Source of the DNA: Marinoscillum sp. 108
Lineage (GTDB): Bacteria > Bacteroidota > Bacteroidia > Cytophagales > Cyclobacteriaceae
Assembly (NCBI RefSeq): GCF_902506655.1
Contig: NZ_LR734808.1
Coordinates: 3,532,501 to 3,596,500 of the forward strand
Reading direction: 5' to 3'
Length of the DNA: 64,000 nucleotides
Shown: one piece after another, positions 9,289-17,973 of the stretch
Layout: every line of letters begins with the position of its first letter
How positions within the stretch are numbered: position 1 is the stretch's first letter
Translations under genes and position numbers: made by a program
The notes under the pieces: generated by a model
Databases searched by the model: none
Seen by the model: only the letters and a program-made list of their open reading frames with translations
What the model was told of the DNA's origin: nothing

Positions 9289-10254
9289 TCAGGAGGTGAA
9301 ATATTTTTGGTGATGGGTGATTAAACCTTGAGAATAGCTGGCTACCAGCCCCTGGAGCTTCGGGGGAGATACCACCGTGGCTTCTTCTATAAACATGAGC
9401 AGCCACCGCGCAAGGTATTCGTAATGGGGGGTGATGAATTTCATTTCTACCACATCGCCCTCAACACGCTCCTCCACAAAACCATAGTGATACTTTTGGT
9501 CCTGAATGAATCGGGTGACCTTTTTGGAAAACCGGATGGTTGCTTCATTGGCATCTGTCCCTCCGATCATTCTCTGCAGGAACTCCAGATAATTCGGATG
9601 GTCCTCCGGGTGGTAGTTGTCGGATAGAATGTTGAGACTTTGAATTCTGTCGGTTCGAAAATCGCGAAGGTCTGTTCTCAGGTGACAGTAGCCGATCAGG
9701 TGCCATCTTGAAGAATAGTACACCAGCCCCAAAGGAGCCACTTTTCTGTCGGTCGTCTGGTCTTTATAGTTAGAGTGATAGCGTATTTGAATAATTTTTC
9801 GGGCGGCCAGTGCCATCTGGATTTCTGCGATGTGTGAGTCAGGAAATCCAAAATTGGTAACTGTAGGTGAGGCGATCACCGAAATGCTTTGCTCCAGGGT
9901 GTCCAAAAACTCCCGGTCGTGACATTTGAGGACGGCCTTGATCTTGTACATCGCCTCCTGAAAATTTTTGGCAATCTGACTATCGGCATTTTGTTCGATC
10001 AACTTTGCGCCCAGTAGGAGCGCAGCGGCTTCTTCCTTATTGAAAACCACCGGTGGCAGGTGATAACCATCCACAATGAAGTATCCTTCTCCGGCATCTC
10101 CACCAATCGGCACCCCTGCTTCCATGAGTGACTTGAGGTCTCTGAAGATTGTCCGGCGGCTTACCCCAAAGCGCTCCTCAAAATCTTCCATCGGGATCCG
10201 TGGTTTTCCCTGAAGTTGAATAAGGATGGCAGTTAGTCGGTCAATACGATTCAT
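9289..10254 (-). CDS. YafY-type transcriptional regulator (HTH + WYL domain)
   Basis: 321 residues from the ATG at 10254 (MNRIDRLTAILIQLQ); an in-frame upstream start at 10275 is less likely because the helix-turn-helix starts immediately after the chosen Met. The N-terminal HTH_11 domain has FGVSRRTIFRDLKSLMEAGVPI. The WYL-type domain (about 140-225) has QIRYHS and RWHLIGYC in place of the strict WYL triad. WYL domains sense nucleic acids or small ligands. It is first in a minus-strand cluster with ABM-, GyrI-, VOC-like and small membrane genes, which it probably controls, and it is divergent from carB. Confidence 0.85.
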   Translation of the reverse strand: MNRIDRLTAILIQLQGKPRIPMEDFEERFGVSRRTIFRDLKSLMEAGVPIGGDAGEGYFIVDGYHLPPVVFNKEEAAALLLGAKLIEQNADSQIAKNFQEAMYKIKAVLKCHDREFLDTLEQSISVIASPTVTNFGFPDSHIAEIQMALAARKIIQIRYHSNYKDQTTDRKVAPLGLVYYSSRWHLIGYCHLRTDLRDFRTDRIQSLNILSDNYHPEDHPNYLEFLQRMIGGTDANEATIRFSKKVTRFIQDQKYHYGFVEERVEGDVVEMKFITPHYEYLARWLLMFIEEATVVSPPKLQGLVASYSQGLITHHQKYFTS

Positions 10255-10397
10255 CTGAAAAAATGCAATTTGCAATAATACATACTTGAAAATGAAGAGG
10301 TGGCCTTTATTGCTTTGGGAATTTGTAAATATGAAAATTAATCCGCCACTTTCTCAAATTTAGTTTTAATCGGTTTTCCCGTGGAGGTTCCCTGACT

Positions 10398-10405
10398 TAA
10401 ATTTG
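10398..10405 (+). promoter_or_regulatory. Bacteroidota-type -7 box upstream of carB
   Basis: TAAATTTG matches the TAnnTTTG -7 consensus, 33 bases before the carB start. No good TTTG -33 box is seen, so this is a moderate candidate. Confidence 0.45.
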
Positions 10406-10438
10406 CCCCAATTTGTACCTATGTAACCTCCATTACTT

Positions 10439-13252
10439 ATGCCAAAAGACTCCAGTATTAAGTCAGTACTCATCATCGGAAGCGGTCCCATCATCATTGG
10501 TCAGGCCTGCGAGTTTGATTATTCAGGCTCTCAAGCAGCTAAATCGCTGAGAGAAGAAGGTATTGAGGTCACCCTTATCAATAGCAATCCGGCCACCATT
10601 ATGACGGACCCGGTTACTGCCGATAACGTGTATCTCCTCCCACTGACCAAAAAATCCATTAAGGAGGTTCTGGAAAAACACGATATTGATGCCGTACTCC
10701 CTACGCAAGGGGGGCAGACAGCACTCAACCTCGCCATAGAATGTGATAAATCCGGAATTTGGGAAAAATACGGTGTGAAAATCATTGGGGTGGATATCAA
10801 TGCCATCGAGACCACTGAAGACCGGGAAAAATTCCGTCTGAAGATGGCAGAGATCGGCGTAAATACCTGTAAGGGTGAAACAGCCACCTCCTTTCTGAAA
10901 GGAAAAGAGATCGCTCAGGAAATTGGATTTCCTTTGGTAATCAGACCATCCTATACCCTTGGTGGTTTTGGTGGCGGGTTTGTGGACAAGCCGGAAGATT
11001 TTGACAAAGCCCTCAATGCAGGCCTTCAGGCCTCACCGATCCATGAGGTGCTCGTGGAGCAGAGTATCATGGGCTGGAAAGAGTATGAGCTTGAGCTACT
11101 CCGTGATAACATCGGCAACATCATCATCATCTGTAGCATCGAAAATTTTGACCCGATGGGTGTCCATACAGGGGATTCCATCACGGTGGCACCAGCCATG
11201 ACATTGCCAGATACTGTCTATCAGCAGATGCGGGACTTGGCTAAGCGCATGATGAATGCCATTGGCCAGTTTGCAGGGGGATGTAACGTTCAGTTTTCTG
11301 TACACCCTGAGACTGATGAGATTGTCGGTATTGAGATCAACCCGAGGGTTTCCAGGTCTTCAGCACTGGCTTCAAAGGCTACAGGATATCCTATTGCTAA
11401 GATTGCCGCCAAGCTGGCCATCGGGTACAACCTGGATGAATTGAAAAATCAAATCACGAAAACCACATCGGCCTTTTTTGAGCCGGCGCTGGATTATGTG
11501 ATTGTAAAAATACCACGTTGGAATTTTGATAAATTCCCCGGATCGGACAGAAAGTTGGGACTTCAGATGAAGTCTGTAGGTGAGGCCATGGGTATCGGGA
11601 GGAATTTCCAGGAAGCCCTACAGAAGGCTTGCCAGTCCCTGGAGATCAAGCGGAACGGTCTGGGTGCTGACGGTCGCGAACTAAAAGACCAGCAGGAAAT
11701 CCTGTACAGCCTTGAGAATCCAAGCTGGAATCGTCTTTTCCATATTTATGATGCGTTCAAGTTGGGCATACCCTTCAAGACCATCCAGAAGCTTACCAAA
11801 ATTGACCCTTGGTTTTTACACCAGATTGAGGAACTGATCTATTTGGAAAACAAGATCAGTGCATTCACCCTGGATAGCTTGCCAAGACAATTGTTAAAAG
11901 AAGCCAAGGAAAAAGGATATGCCGACCGTCAGATAGCGCACTTGCTCAAGTGTTTGGAGAGCGAGGTTTACCAGAAGAGGAATGATGAGGGCATCAAGCG
12001 GGTGTACAAACTTGTAGACACCTGTGCTGCGGAGTTTGAGGCACAAACCCCATATTATTACTCATCTTTTGATCAGGAAAACGAGTCCATCTCAAGTGAC
12101 AGAAAGAAAATAGTAGTGCTGGGTTCCGGTCCGAACAGGATTGGACAGGGAATTGAGTTTGATTACTCCTGTGTGCACGGAGTGCTCGCTGCCAAGGAGT
12201 GTGGGTACGAGACCATCATGATCAACTGTAATCCGGAGACTGTTTCCACTGATTTTGATGTGGCTGATAAACTCTACTTTGAGCCAGTCTTTTGGGAGCA
12301 TATTTATGACATCATCCTTCATGAAAAACCTGAGGGAGTGATCGTTCAGCTGGGAGGGCAGACTGCTTTGAAGCTGGCAGAGAAACTCAGCAGGTATGGG
12401 ATCAAAGTCATTGGTACCAGCTATGAAGCACTGGATCTGGCTGAGGACCGGGGGCGTTTTTCAGATTTGCTGAAAGAACAAGGCATCCCTTACCCGCAGT
12501 ATGGTACGATAGAAGATGCTGAGGAAGCCATTGAACTCTCCAAGGAGATTGGTTTTCCATTACTTGTCAGACCTAGTTATGTACTGGGAGGCCAGAGCAT
12601 GAAGATCGTGATCAACGAGCAGGAGATGGAAGAGCACGTGGTGAATCTGCTGAAGGAGAAAACCGATGGCAAGATTTTGCTGGATCACTTTCTGGAAGGG
12701 GCTATTGAAGCTGAAGCTGATGCCATTTGTGATGGTACGGATGTGTACATTATCGGGATCATGCAGCACATAGAGCCCGCAGGGATCCATTCTGGAGATT
12801 CTTATGCAGTACTACCCCCTTACAACCTGGGGGATTTTGTGATTCGGCAGATCGAAGAGTACACGATTAAAATCGCCAAGGCGCTGGAAACCGTTGGACT
12901 TATCAATATTCAGTTTGCCATCAAAGATGACAAAGTCTATATTATTGAGGCCAATCCAAGGGCTTCCCGTACGGTGCCTTTCATTTGCAAAGCCTACAGG
13001 GAGCCTTATGTGAACTACGCGACCAAGGTGATGCTGGGAGCCAAGAAGGTAAAAGACTTTGATTTCAAACCTTATAAGCACGGATATGCCATCAAAGAAC
13101 CCGTGTTCTCTTTCCACAAGTTCCCTAATGTGAATAAGGAACTGGGACCCGAAATGAAATCTACGGGTGAAGCCATCTACTTCATCGATGATTTGATGGA
13201 TGATTACTTTCTTGAAATTTACGCTGAACGAAACCTCTACCTCAGTAGATAA
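10439..13252 (+). CDS. carB: carbamoyl-phosphate synthase large subunit, short form
   Basis: Makes carbamoyl phosphate from bicarbonate, ammonia (from CarA glutaminase) and two ATP, for pyrimidine and arginine synthesis. 937 residues with the two homologous ATP-grasp halves: the N-terminal half opens KSVLIIGSGPIIIGQACEFDYSG and the second half KKIVVLGSGPNRIGQGIEFDYS (about residue 557). Metal/ATP sites appear as IEINPRVSRSSALASKATGYP and IEANPRASRTVPFICKAYREP. The protein stops soon after GEAIYFIDDL; the C-terminal MGS-like allosteric domain of the E. coli enzyme (about 1073 residues) is absent. carA is not in the window. Confidence 0.96.
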   Translation: MPKDSSIKSVLIIGSGPIIIGQACEFDYSGSQAAKSLREEGIEVTLINSNPATIMTDPVTADNVYLLPLTKKSIKEVLEKHDIDAVLPTQGGQTALNLAIECDKSGIWEKYGVKIIGVDINAIETTEDREKFRLKMAEIGVNTCKGETATSFLKGKEIAQEIGFPLVIRPSYTLGGFGGGFVDKPEDFDKALNAGLQASPIHEVLVEQSIMGWKEYELELLRDNIGNIIIICSIENFDPMGVHTGDSITVAPAMTLPDTVYQQMRDLAKRMMNAIGQFAGGCNVQFSVHPETDEIVGIEINPRVSRSSALASKATGYPIAKIAAKLAIGYNLDELKNQITKTTSAFFEPALDYVIVKIPRWNFDKFPGSDRKLGLQMKSVGEAMGIGRNFQEALQKACQSLEIKRNGLGADGRELKDQQEILYSLENPSWNRLFHIYDAFKLGIPFKTIQKLTKIDPWFLHQIEELIYLENKISAFTLDSLPRQLLKEAKEKGYADRQIAHLLKCLESEVYQKRNDEGIKRVYKLVDTCAAEFEAQTPYYYSSFDQENESISSDRKKIVVLGSGPNRIGQGIEFDYSCVHGVLAAKECGYETIMINCNPETVSTDFDVADKLYFEPVFWEHIYDIILHEKPEGVIVQLGGQTALKLAEKLSRYGIKVIGTSYEALDLAEDRGRFSDLLKEQGIPYPQYGTIEDAEEAIELSKEIGFPLLVRPSYVLGGQSMKIVINEQEMEEHVVNLLKEKTDGKILLDHFLEGAIEAEADAICDGTDVYIIGIMQHIEPAGIHSGDSYAVLPPYNLGDFVIRQIEEYTIKIAKALETVGLINIQFAIKDDKVYIIEANPRASRTVPFICKAYREPYVNYATKVMLGAKKVKDFDFKPYKHGYAIKEPVFSFHKFPNVNKELGPEMKSTGEAIYFIDDLMDDYFLEIYAERNLYLSR

Positions 13253-13266
13253 GTTAATAGAGTACT

Positions 13267-13524
13267 ATGTTAAAATTCTTGTTGATAATAGCCCTCATAT
13301 CTTATTTGATCTATCGAGTAGGAGGGTTTCTTTTCAAAATACTCTTTTTGGGCGCCCAGCAGCAGCGTCAACAATACCAAAGTACAGGACAAACTCATCA
13401 GCAGCATGCCAGAAGGCGTGCTGCTGGAAGTAACCTGGACATCGACTATGTCCCTGGCGATCGAAAGAATGAGAAAAAAGATTTCAGAGGCGGGGATTAT
13501 GTTGATTATGAAGAAGTTAAGTAA
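13267..13524 (+). CDS. small membrane protein, DUF4834-like
   Basis: 85 residues, one N-terminal transmembrane helix (MLKFLLIIALISYLIYRVGGF) and a polar tail rich in Gln/Arg, then a DIDYVP...KKDFRGGDYVDYEEVK C-terminus. The layout and the conserved 'GGDYVDYEEV' ending fit DUF4834 proteins found next to carB-like genes in Bacteroidota. It starts 14 bases after carB, probably in the same transcript. Function unknown. Confidence 0.75.
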   Translation: MLKFLLIIALISYLIYRVGGFLFKILFLGAQQQRQQYQSTGQTHQQHARRRAAGSNLDIDYVPGDRKNEKKDFRGGDYVDYEEVK

Positions 13525-13607
13525 AATCTGACTTTTTCTGAATAGATCAATGCTGCGGCATGATTTAGAAAAGCGAATGACTTCCTCTCAAATTACCCAA
13601 CATCACT

Positions 13608-13615
13608 TAGTTTTG
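13608..13615 (+). promoter_or_regulatory. -7 box upstream of accD
   Basis: TAGTTTTG fits the TAnnTTTG consensus, 21 bases before the accD ATG, and lies in an intergenic stretch of 112 bases. No clear -33 box. Confidence 0.5.
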
Positions 13616-13636
13616 CAGTTCACTTAAAATCGGCAT

Positions 13637-14476
13637 ATGGCTTGGTTTAAAAGACAAGACAAAGGAATCAACACTCCTACGGAGAAAAAGAAAGAGGCCC
13701 CAGACGGACTCTGGTATAAAACCCCAAGTGGCAACATCATTCACATGCGCGAGCTCAAAAACAATGCTTACGTATGTCCTGATGATGATTATCATGTAAG
13801 GATTGGCTCCAAAGAGTACTTCGAAATTTTGTTTGATGACAATCAATTCACAGAGCTGGACGCTGAGCTCACCTCTGGTGATCCGCTCAAATTTATAGAT
13901 ACCAAAAAGTATCCTGAGCGTATCGCGGCAACGCAAAAAAAGACGGAGCTGAAAGATGCCGTAAGGACGGCCTATGGCAAAATGAACGGTCGTGAAATCA
14001 CCATTTGTTGTATGGATTTTGCCTTTATTGGTGGGTCTATGGGATCAGTGGTAGGTGAGAAAATCGCAAGAGGGATCAATCATTCTTTAAAAAAGAAAGT
14101 CCCTTTTCTGATGATTTCCAAATCTGGGGGTGCCAGAATGATGGAAGCGGGATTTTCGCTCATGCAGATGGCTAAGACTTCTGCAAGACTGGCATTGCTT
14201 TCGGAGGCCAAGATACCTTATATCTCACTGCTTACCGACCCCACCACTGGCGGGGTGACGGCATCATATGCCATGCTGGGGGATTTCAACATCGCTGAAC
14301 CTGGTGCACTGATTGGCTTTGCCGGCCCGCGTGTGATCCGGGAGACCATTGGCAAGGATTTGCCGAAAGGTTTCCAAAGCGCTGAATTTGTAAAAGATCA
14401 TGGCTTTTTGGACTTCATTGTGGATCGGCGGCAGCTCAAAAGCAAGCTGACCTCCCTGCTAAAAATAATCTATTGA
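13637..14476 (+). CDS. accD: acetyl-CoA carboxylase carboxyltransferase subunit beta, zinc-ribbon cysteines lost
   Basis: Beta subunit of the carboxyltransferase that makes malonyl-CoA for fatty-acid synthesis. 279 residues, near normal. The crotonase-fold body is clear: [39 protein letters not shown] and [20 protein letters not shown]. The N-terminal segment aligns with the family's four-cysteine zinc ribbon, but only Cys47 remains; the first pair is replaced by TPSG (29-32) and the last Cys by Asp50. I recall the same change in other Bacteroidota AccD proteins, so it is probably a lineage trait rather than damage. accA is not in the window. A TTGACCA/TGGTCAA inverted repeat spans the stop, without a T-run. 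Confidence 0.94.
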   Translation: MAWFKRQDKGINTPTEKKKEAPDGLWYKTPSGNIIHMRELKNNAYVCPDDDYHVRIGSKEYFEILFDDNQFTELDAELTSGDPLKFIDTKKYPERIAATQKKTELKDAVRTAYGKMNGREITICCMDFAFIGGSMGSVVGEKIARGINHSLKKKVPFLMISKSGGARMMEAGFSLMQMAKTSARLALLSEAKIPYISLLTDPTTGGVTASYAMLGDFNIAEPGALIGFAGPRVIRETIGKDLPKGFQSAEFVKDHGFLDFIVDRRQLKSKLTSLLKIIY

Positions 14477-14562
14477 CCAGGTGAACATTTGGTCAAACAT
14501 ACTGTTACCAAACCGAGAACTAAATAGACTTATTCTGCCTTTATTCAGAATAGTTTATCACT

Positions 14563-14570
14563 TATATTTG
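14563..14570 (+). promoter_or_regulatory. -7 box upstream of nqrF
   Basis: TATATTTG matches TAnnTTTG exactly, 35 bases before the nqrF ATG. This indicates that nqrF is transcribed on its own rather than from accD. Confidence 0.55.
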
Positions 14571-14605
14571 CTTCAATTTAAGTTCAATCAAAAGGCTTCA
14601 GCCCT

Positions 14606-15904
14606 ATGTCATCAGTCATAATTACGTCAATTATTGCCTTTACCGCGGTAATTCTCCTGTTAGTGTTTATCCTGCTTTTTGCTCAGTCCAAGCTGGTGCA
14701 ATCTGGCCCGGTTAATATCATCATCAATGGTGATGAGGCTAATCCGATCACCACTTCAGCCGGATCTACGCTACTTTCTACACTTTCTGGTCAGAAAATA
14801 TTCTTACCATCTGCATGTGGTGGGGGTGGTACCTGTGCCATGTGTAAGTGTAAAGTGGAAGAAGGGGGTGGTGATGTGCTGCCAACCGAGGTAGGGCATT
14901 TGAGTCGCACAGAGCAGAAGGAAAAAGTCCGACTTTCATGTCAGGTGAAAGTGAAGCAGGATATGAGAATAGAGATACCAGAGGAGATTTTCGGTATCAA
15001 GAAATGGGAAGCGACCGTAGTGAGAAACTACAACGTGGCCTCATTTATCAAAGAATTTGTTGTAGAAATTCCTGAAGACATGGACTATCAGGCGGGTGGC
15101 TATATTCAGATAGAGGTACCTGAGTGCGAAGTGGACTTCAAAGACATGGACATTGAGGCTCACCCTGAGGAGCACGATCAGCCGGATAAATTCCAGCTGG
15201 AGTGGGACAAGTTTGGGCTTTGGGATCTGAAAATGAAAAACACGGAGACCATCGAGCGTGCCTATTCTATGGCCTCTTATCCTGCAGAGGGAAGAGAGAT
15301 CATGCTGAATGTGAGGATCGCTACACCTCCGTTTGACAGAGCAGCCAATGGCTGGATGAAAGTAAATCCAGGGATTGCTTCCTCTTATATTTTCTCAAGA
15401 AAAAAAGGAGACAAAGTAACTATATCAGGTCCTTATGGTGAGTTCTTCATCAATCCATCTGACGCAGAGATGCTTTATGTAGGTGGTGGTGCGGGTATGG
15501 CTCCTATGAGGTCTCACTTGTATCACCTCTTCAAGACCTTGAAGACCGGTAGAAAAGTGACGTACTGGTACGGGGGTCGATCTAAGAGAGAATTGTTCTA
15601 CCTGGATCACTTCTTTCAGTTGGAAAAAGACTTCCCTAACTTCAGTTTTTTCCTTGTGCTCTCTGAGCCACTTCCTGAAGACAACTGGAAAGTGAAAAAA
15701 GATATTCATGATAAAGAAGGTGACGGTTTCTTAGGTTTCGTTCACCAGGCGGTGATCGATCAGTACCTGAGCAAGCACGACCAGCCGGAGGAAATTGAAT
15801 TGTATTTCTGTGGACCTCCATTGATGAACGCCGCTGTTCAGAAAATGGGAGAAGACTATGGAATCCCTGATGAGAACATCCGATTCGATGATTTCGGAGG
15901 GTAA
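14606..15904 (+). CDS. nqrF: Na+-translocating NADH:quinone reductase subunit F
   Basis: NADH-oxidising subunit of the sodium-pumping NQR complex in the cytoplasmic membrane. 432 residues. One N-terminal membrane helix (about 5-27); a 2Fe-2S domain with Cys71, Cys77, Cys80 and Cys112 ([13 protein letters not shown]); the FAD-binding RAYSMASYP; the NADH-binding [11 protein letters not shown]; and the C-terminal [11 protein letters not shown]. The other five nqr genes are not adjacent: accD is upstream and a ureohydrolase-fold gene is downstream. So the gene stands alone here, with its own promoter-like box and a terminator behind it. Confidence 0.93.
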   Translation: MSSVIITSIIAFTAVILLLVFILLFAQSKLVQSGPVNIIINGDEANPITTSAGSTLLSTLSGQKIFLPSACGGGGTCAMCKCKVEEGGGDVLPTEVGHLSRTEQKEKVRLSCQVKVKQDMRIEIPEEIFGIKKWEATVVRNYNVASFIKEFVVEIPEDMDYQAGGYIQIEVPECEVDFKDMDIEAHPEEHDQPDKFQLEWDKFGLWDLKMKNTETIERAYSMASYPAEGREIMLNVRIATPPFDRAANGWMKVNPGIASSYIFSRKKGDKVTISGPYGEFFINPSDAEMLYVGGGAGMAPMRSHLYHLFKTLKTGRKVTYWYGGRSKRELFYLDHFFQLEKDFPNFSFFLVLSEPLPEDNWKVKKDIHDKEGDGFLGFVHQAVIDQYLSKHDQPEEIELYFCGPPLMNAAVQKMGEDYGIPDENIRFDDFGG

Positions 15905-15921
15905 TCCGATGAAGAAAATGG

Positions 15922-15951
15922 AAAGGGAAAGCGAAAGTTTTCCCTTTTTTT
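15922..15951 (+). terminator. intrinsic terminator after nqrF
   Basis: AAAGGGAAA (15922-15930) pairs with TTTCCCTTT (15939-15947) around an 8-base loop and continues into a T-run. It begins 18 bases after the nqrF stop. Confidence 0.75.
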
Positions 15952-15991
15952 GTGCCTGATCCTCCGTGGCAAATAGCCTCGGATTTTTTAG

Positions 15992-15999
15992 TAGATTTG
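15992..15999 (+). promoter_or_regulatory. -7 box upstream of the ureohydrolase-fold gene
   Basis: TAGATTTG matches TAnnTTTG exactly, 22 bases before the ATG at 16022. Confidence 0.5.
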
Positions 16000-16021
16000 T
16001 TTTGAATATAGCCCTCATTCA

Positions 16022-17188
16022 ATGGACCTGAAACTGTTTTTTGATCCTATTTCCAGGGAAATAGACCTCTCCAAGTTACCCACTTCAGCACTGGCACACT
16101 CTATTTATATCAACCAGGAAAAGATGCCCGAGATAGATGACAAAGACATAGCCATCATTGGGTTACAGGAGTCCAGGGGCGCTGAGGAGGGAAATCAGGA
16201 CGGAATTTCTCGCTCGGCCACCGAAATTCGCAAAAGTCTTTATCAGCTCAAGAAAGGGTCAGGTAACTTCAGGGTGGTGGACCTGGGAAATTTCAGAAAT
16301 GGACCTGAATTGGAAGATACCTACCAGCGCTTACAGGAGGTATGTGCTCATCTCATGGAGCAAAATATTCTTCCATTGATCATAGGCGGAAGTCACGACC
16401 TTGATATTGGCCAGTATATGGCTTACGAAAATCAAGACAAGATTATCACCATGCTCAATATTGACAATAAGCTGGACCTGACGGACCCGAAAACAGGTAT
16501 CCCCAGCCAATCGCACGTTCACCGGATTTTCAAGCACGACCCTAATTTCTTATTCAACTATTACCAGCTGGGGCATCAGTCTTATCTGGTGGAAGAAAAG
16601 GAAACTGAACTACTTGAGAAGCTCTATTTTGAGGTAGTCCGACTGGGGATGGTGAAGGAGAACATTAAAGAGCTAGAGCCCATCGTGAGAGATGCAGATA
16701 TGGTGAGTTTTGATATCTCGGCTATACAGGCTCATTACTGCCCCGGAGCTACAGATGCCAAGGTTTATGGGCTCACTGGCGAGGAGGCCTGTCAGATCTG
16801 CTGGTATGCCGGGCTCAACGATAAGTTAAGCTCTATTGGGTTTTATGAATACGATGTAGCCAGGGATACCGAGGACCGCAAGACAGCTTTTGTTCTGGCC
16901 ACCATGATCTGGTATTTCATTGAAGGCTTTTATAATCGCAAAGGCGATAAAAACTTCAGGTCAAATGATTATTTGGTCTATGAGGTAGCCCTTGGCGGGG
17001 AGCCTTCCACCATCCGGTTTTATAAAAGCAAGATTTCTGAGAAATGGTGGATGGAGGTACCCCATCCGGAGGAGACTTCAGGTTTTCTGCGAAGCAGAAT
17101 GGTCCCCTGCAGCTATTCAGATTATCAGATGGCTCAGAGCGGTGAAGTGCCCCACAGGTGGATTACCACCTACTCTAAGATGATTTAG
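16022..17188 (+). CDS. ureohydrolase (arginase/formimidoylglutamase) fold protein with half of the metal site
   Basis: 388 residues, long for the arginase family (about 300). The fold motifs are recognisable: IIGGSHDL (family GGDHS), LNIDNKLDL (family DAHxD) and VSFDISAIQ (family SxDxD). The ligands of one metal site are kept (His125, Asp148, Asp152, Asp231). Two ligands of the second site are replaced (Lys150 for His, Ser233 for Asp). The C-terminal extension with RWWMEVPHPE-like and VPCSYSDYQMA segments is typical of Bacteroidota proteins annotated formimidoylglutamase. Whether it hydrolyses an amidino compound is uncertain. Its stop overlaps that of the convergent pspC gene by 4 bases. Confidence 0.82.
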   Translation: MDLKLFFDPISREIDLSKLPTSALAHSIYINQEKMPEIDDKDIAIIGLQESRGAEEGNQDGISRSATEIRKSLYQLKKGSGNFRVVDLGNFRNGPELEDTYQRLQEVCAHLMEQNILPLIIGGSHDLDIGQYMAYENQDKIITMLNIDNKLDLTDPKTGIPSQSHVHRIFKHDPNFLFNYYQLGHQSYLVEEKETELLEKLYFEVVRLGMVKENIKELEPIVRDADMVSFDISAIQAHYCPGATDAKVYGLTGEEACQICWYAGLNDKLSSIGFYEYDVARDTEDRKTAFVLATMIWYFIEGFYNRKGDKNFRSNDYLVYEVALGGEPSTIRFYKSKISEKWWMEVPHPEETSGFLRSRMVPCSYSDYQMAQSGEVPHRWITTYSKMI

Positions 17189-17382
17189 TACTGCTCGGGT
17201 ACCACAATCCAGAGGATTATGTACACCAGAATCCCCGGGAAACCCACGCTCAAAGCAGACAATACGAGGTATCCTATTCTCACCAGAGTAGGATCCAGGT
17301 CGAAATATTCAGCGATTCCCCCACAAACACCAGCAAGCATTGAGTCTTTCTTGGATCGATATAGTCTTTTGGTCATTTCCAT
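17185..17382 (-). CDS. pspC: PspC-domain protein
   Basis: 65 residues, the length of a bare PspC domain. RLYRSKKDSMLAGVCGGIAEYFDLDPTLVR is followed by a hydrophobic helix pair ending in WIVVPEQY; GVCGGIAEYF and the PTLVR turn are diagnostic. PspC domains take part in envelope-stress (phage-shock) responses at the inner membrane; in E. coli the psp operon is sigma-54 dependent. An in-frame Met at residue 3 (17376) is an alternative start. It follows the small membrane gene by 1 base, in the same operon. No pspA is in the window. Confidence 0.88.
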   Translation of the reverse strand: MEMTKRLYRSKKDSMLAGVCGGIAEYFDLDPTLVRIGYLVLSALSVGFPGILVYIILWIVVPEQY

Positions 17383-17383
17383 T

Positions 17384-17665
17384 TTATTTGTTGTTTAAAT
17401 ATGGCAGATTTCTGGTAAAAATGTGCAGTAATCTGGTTCCGGAATTGAATTTTGCGCCGGAAGATGAGCCACTGGTTGGTTGTGATTCCGCTTCATTAGC
17501 ATCCACTTCAGCCACTTGTTCCTGATGTTCGGGAGCTGGCATGTTGATGTTGTCTGCTGTGAAAATCGGGCTATTCATTGTCATTATCAATGCAATGATC
17601 ACTCCCAGAATAATGAGTAGTGTTTTCGCTTGCCCCCTTTTGATATTTGTATTTTTTCCTAACAT
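17384..17665 (-). CDS. small single-helix membrane protein upstream of pspC
   Basis: 93 residues: a short basic N-terminus, one membrane helix (TLLIILGVIIALIMTM, about 15-30), then a Glu/Gln/Ser-rich exported or periplasmic tail. I do not recognise a family. It starts right behind a sigma-54-like promoter and ends 1 base before pspC, so the two are probably one envelope-stress operon (inference from position). Confidence 0.65.
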   Translation of the reverse strand: MLGKNTNIKRGQAKTLLIILGVIIALIMTMNSPIFTADNINMPAPEHQEQVAEVDANEAESQPTSGSSSGAKFNSGTRLLHIFTRNLPYLNNK

Positions 17666-17669
17666 GACA

Positions 17670-17695
17670 TTGTCCTATTGGCAATGGTTGTGCCA
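17670..17695 (-). promoter_or_regulatory. sigma-54-type (-24/-12) promoter for the pspC operon
   Basis: Reading the minus strand, TGGCAC (17695-17690), five bases (AACCA), then TTGC (17684-17681). This fits the TGGCACG-N4-TTGC consensus with the correct GG-GC spacing. The predicted start of transcription is about 17670, only about 5 bases before the ATG at 17665. That very short leader is the main weakness. rpoN itself is in this window (45083-46516). Confidence 0.5.
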
Positions 17696-17973
17696 AAAAG
17701 TATAAATATCTGTAAATAAGTGACTTACGATATTTCCTTGCATAGATGTCACCCGTATACTGTGCGTTACCGGACAAAATAGAAAAGGGATGTGTTCGGT
17801 ATCAGTCATTCGCCATGGTGGGGTCCAGGTATTTTCATTTAGAGAGCTATATTCTCAATATGGGAAAATAAACGGACTCCTGAAAATTATAACTATTTGG
17901 TATACAGTGTTTTGTGATTTCGGTGCGATTATTTCTTATTGGAGAGCATTGTTGAATTAAAAAATCGAAAAAA
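17696..17973. other. divergent intergenic region between the pspC operon and the lipoprotein gene
   Basis: About 280 A/T-rich bases beyond the sigma-54-like element. A sigma-54 activator would bind here (about 17760-17850), but I see no clear palindromic enhancer site. No coding sequence is supported. Confidence 0.5.

Noticed and set aside
14473-14496. TTGACCA/TGGTCAA inverted repeat at the accD stop as a terminator
   Set aside because: No T-run follows and the stem is only 7 base pairs with a 10-base loop.
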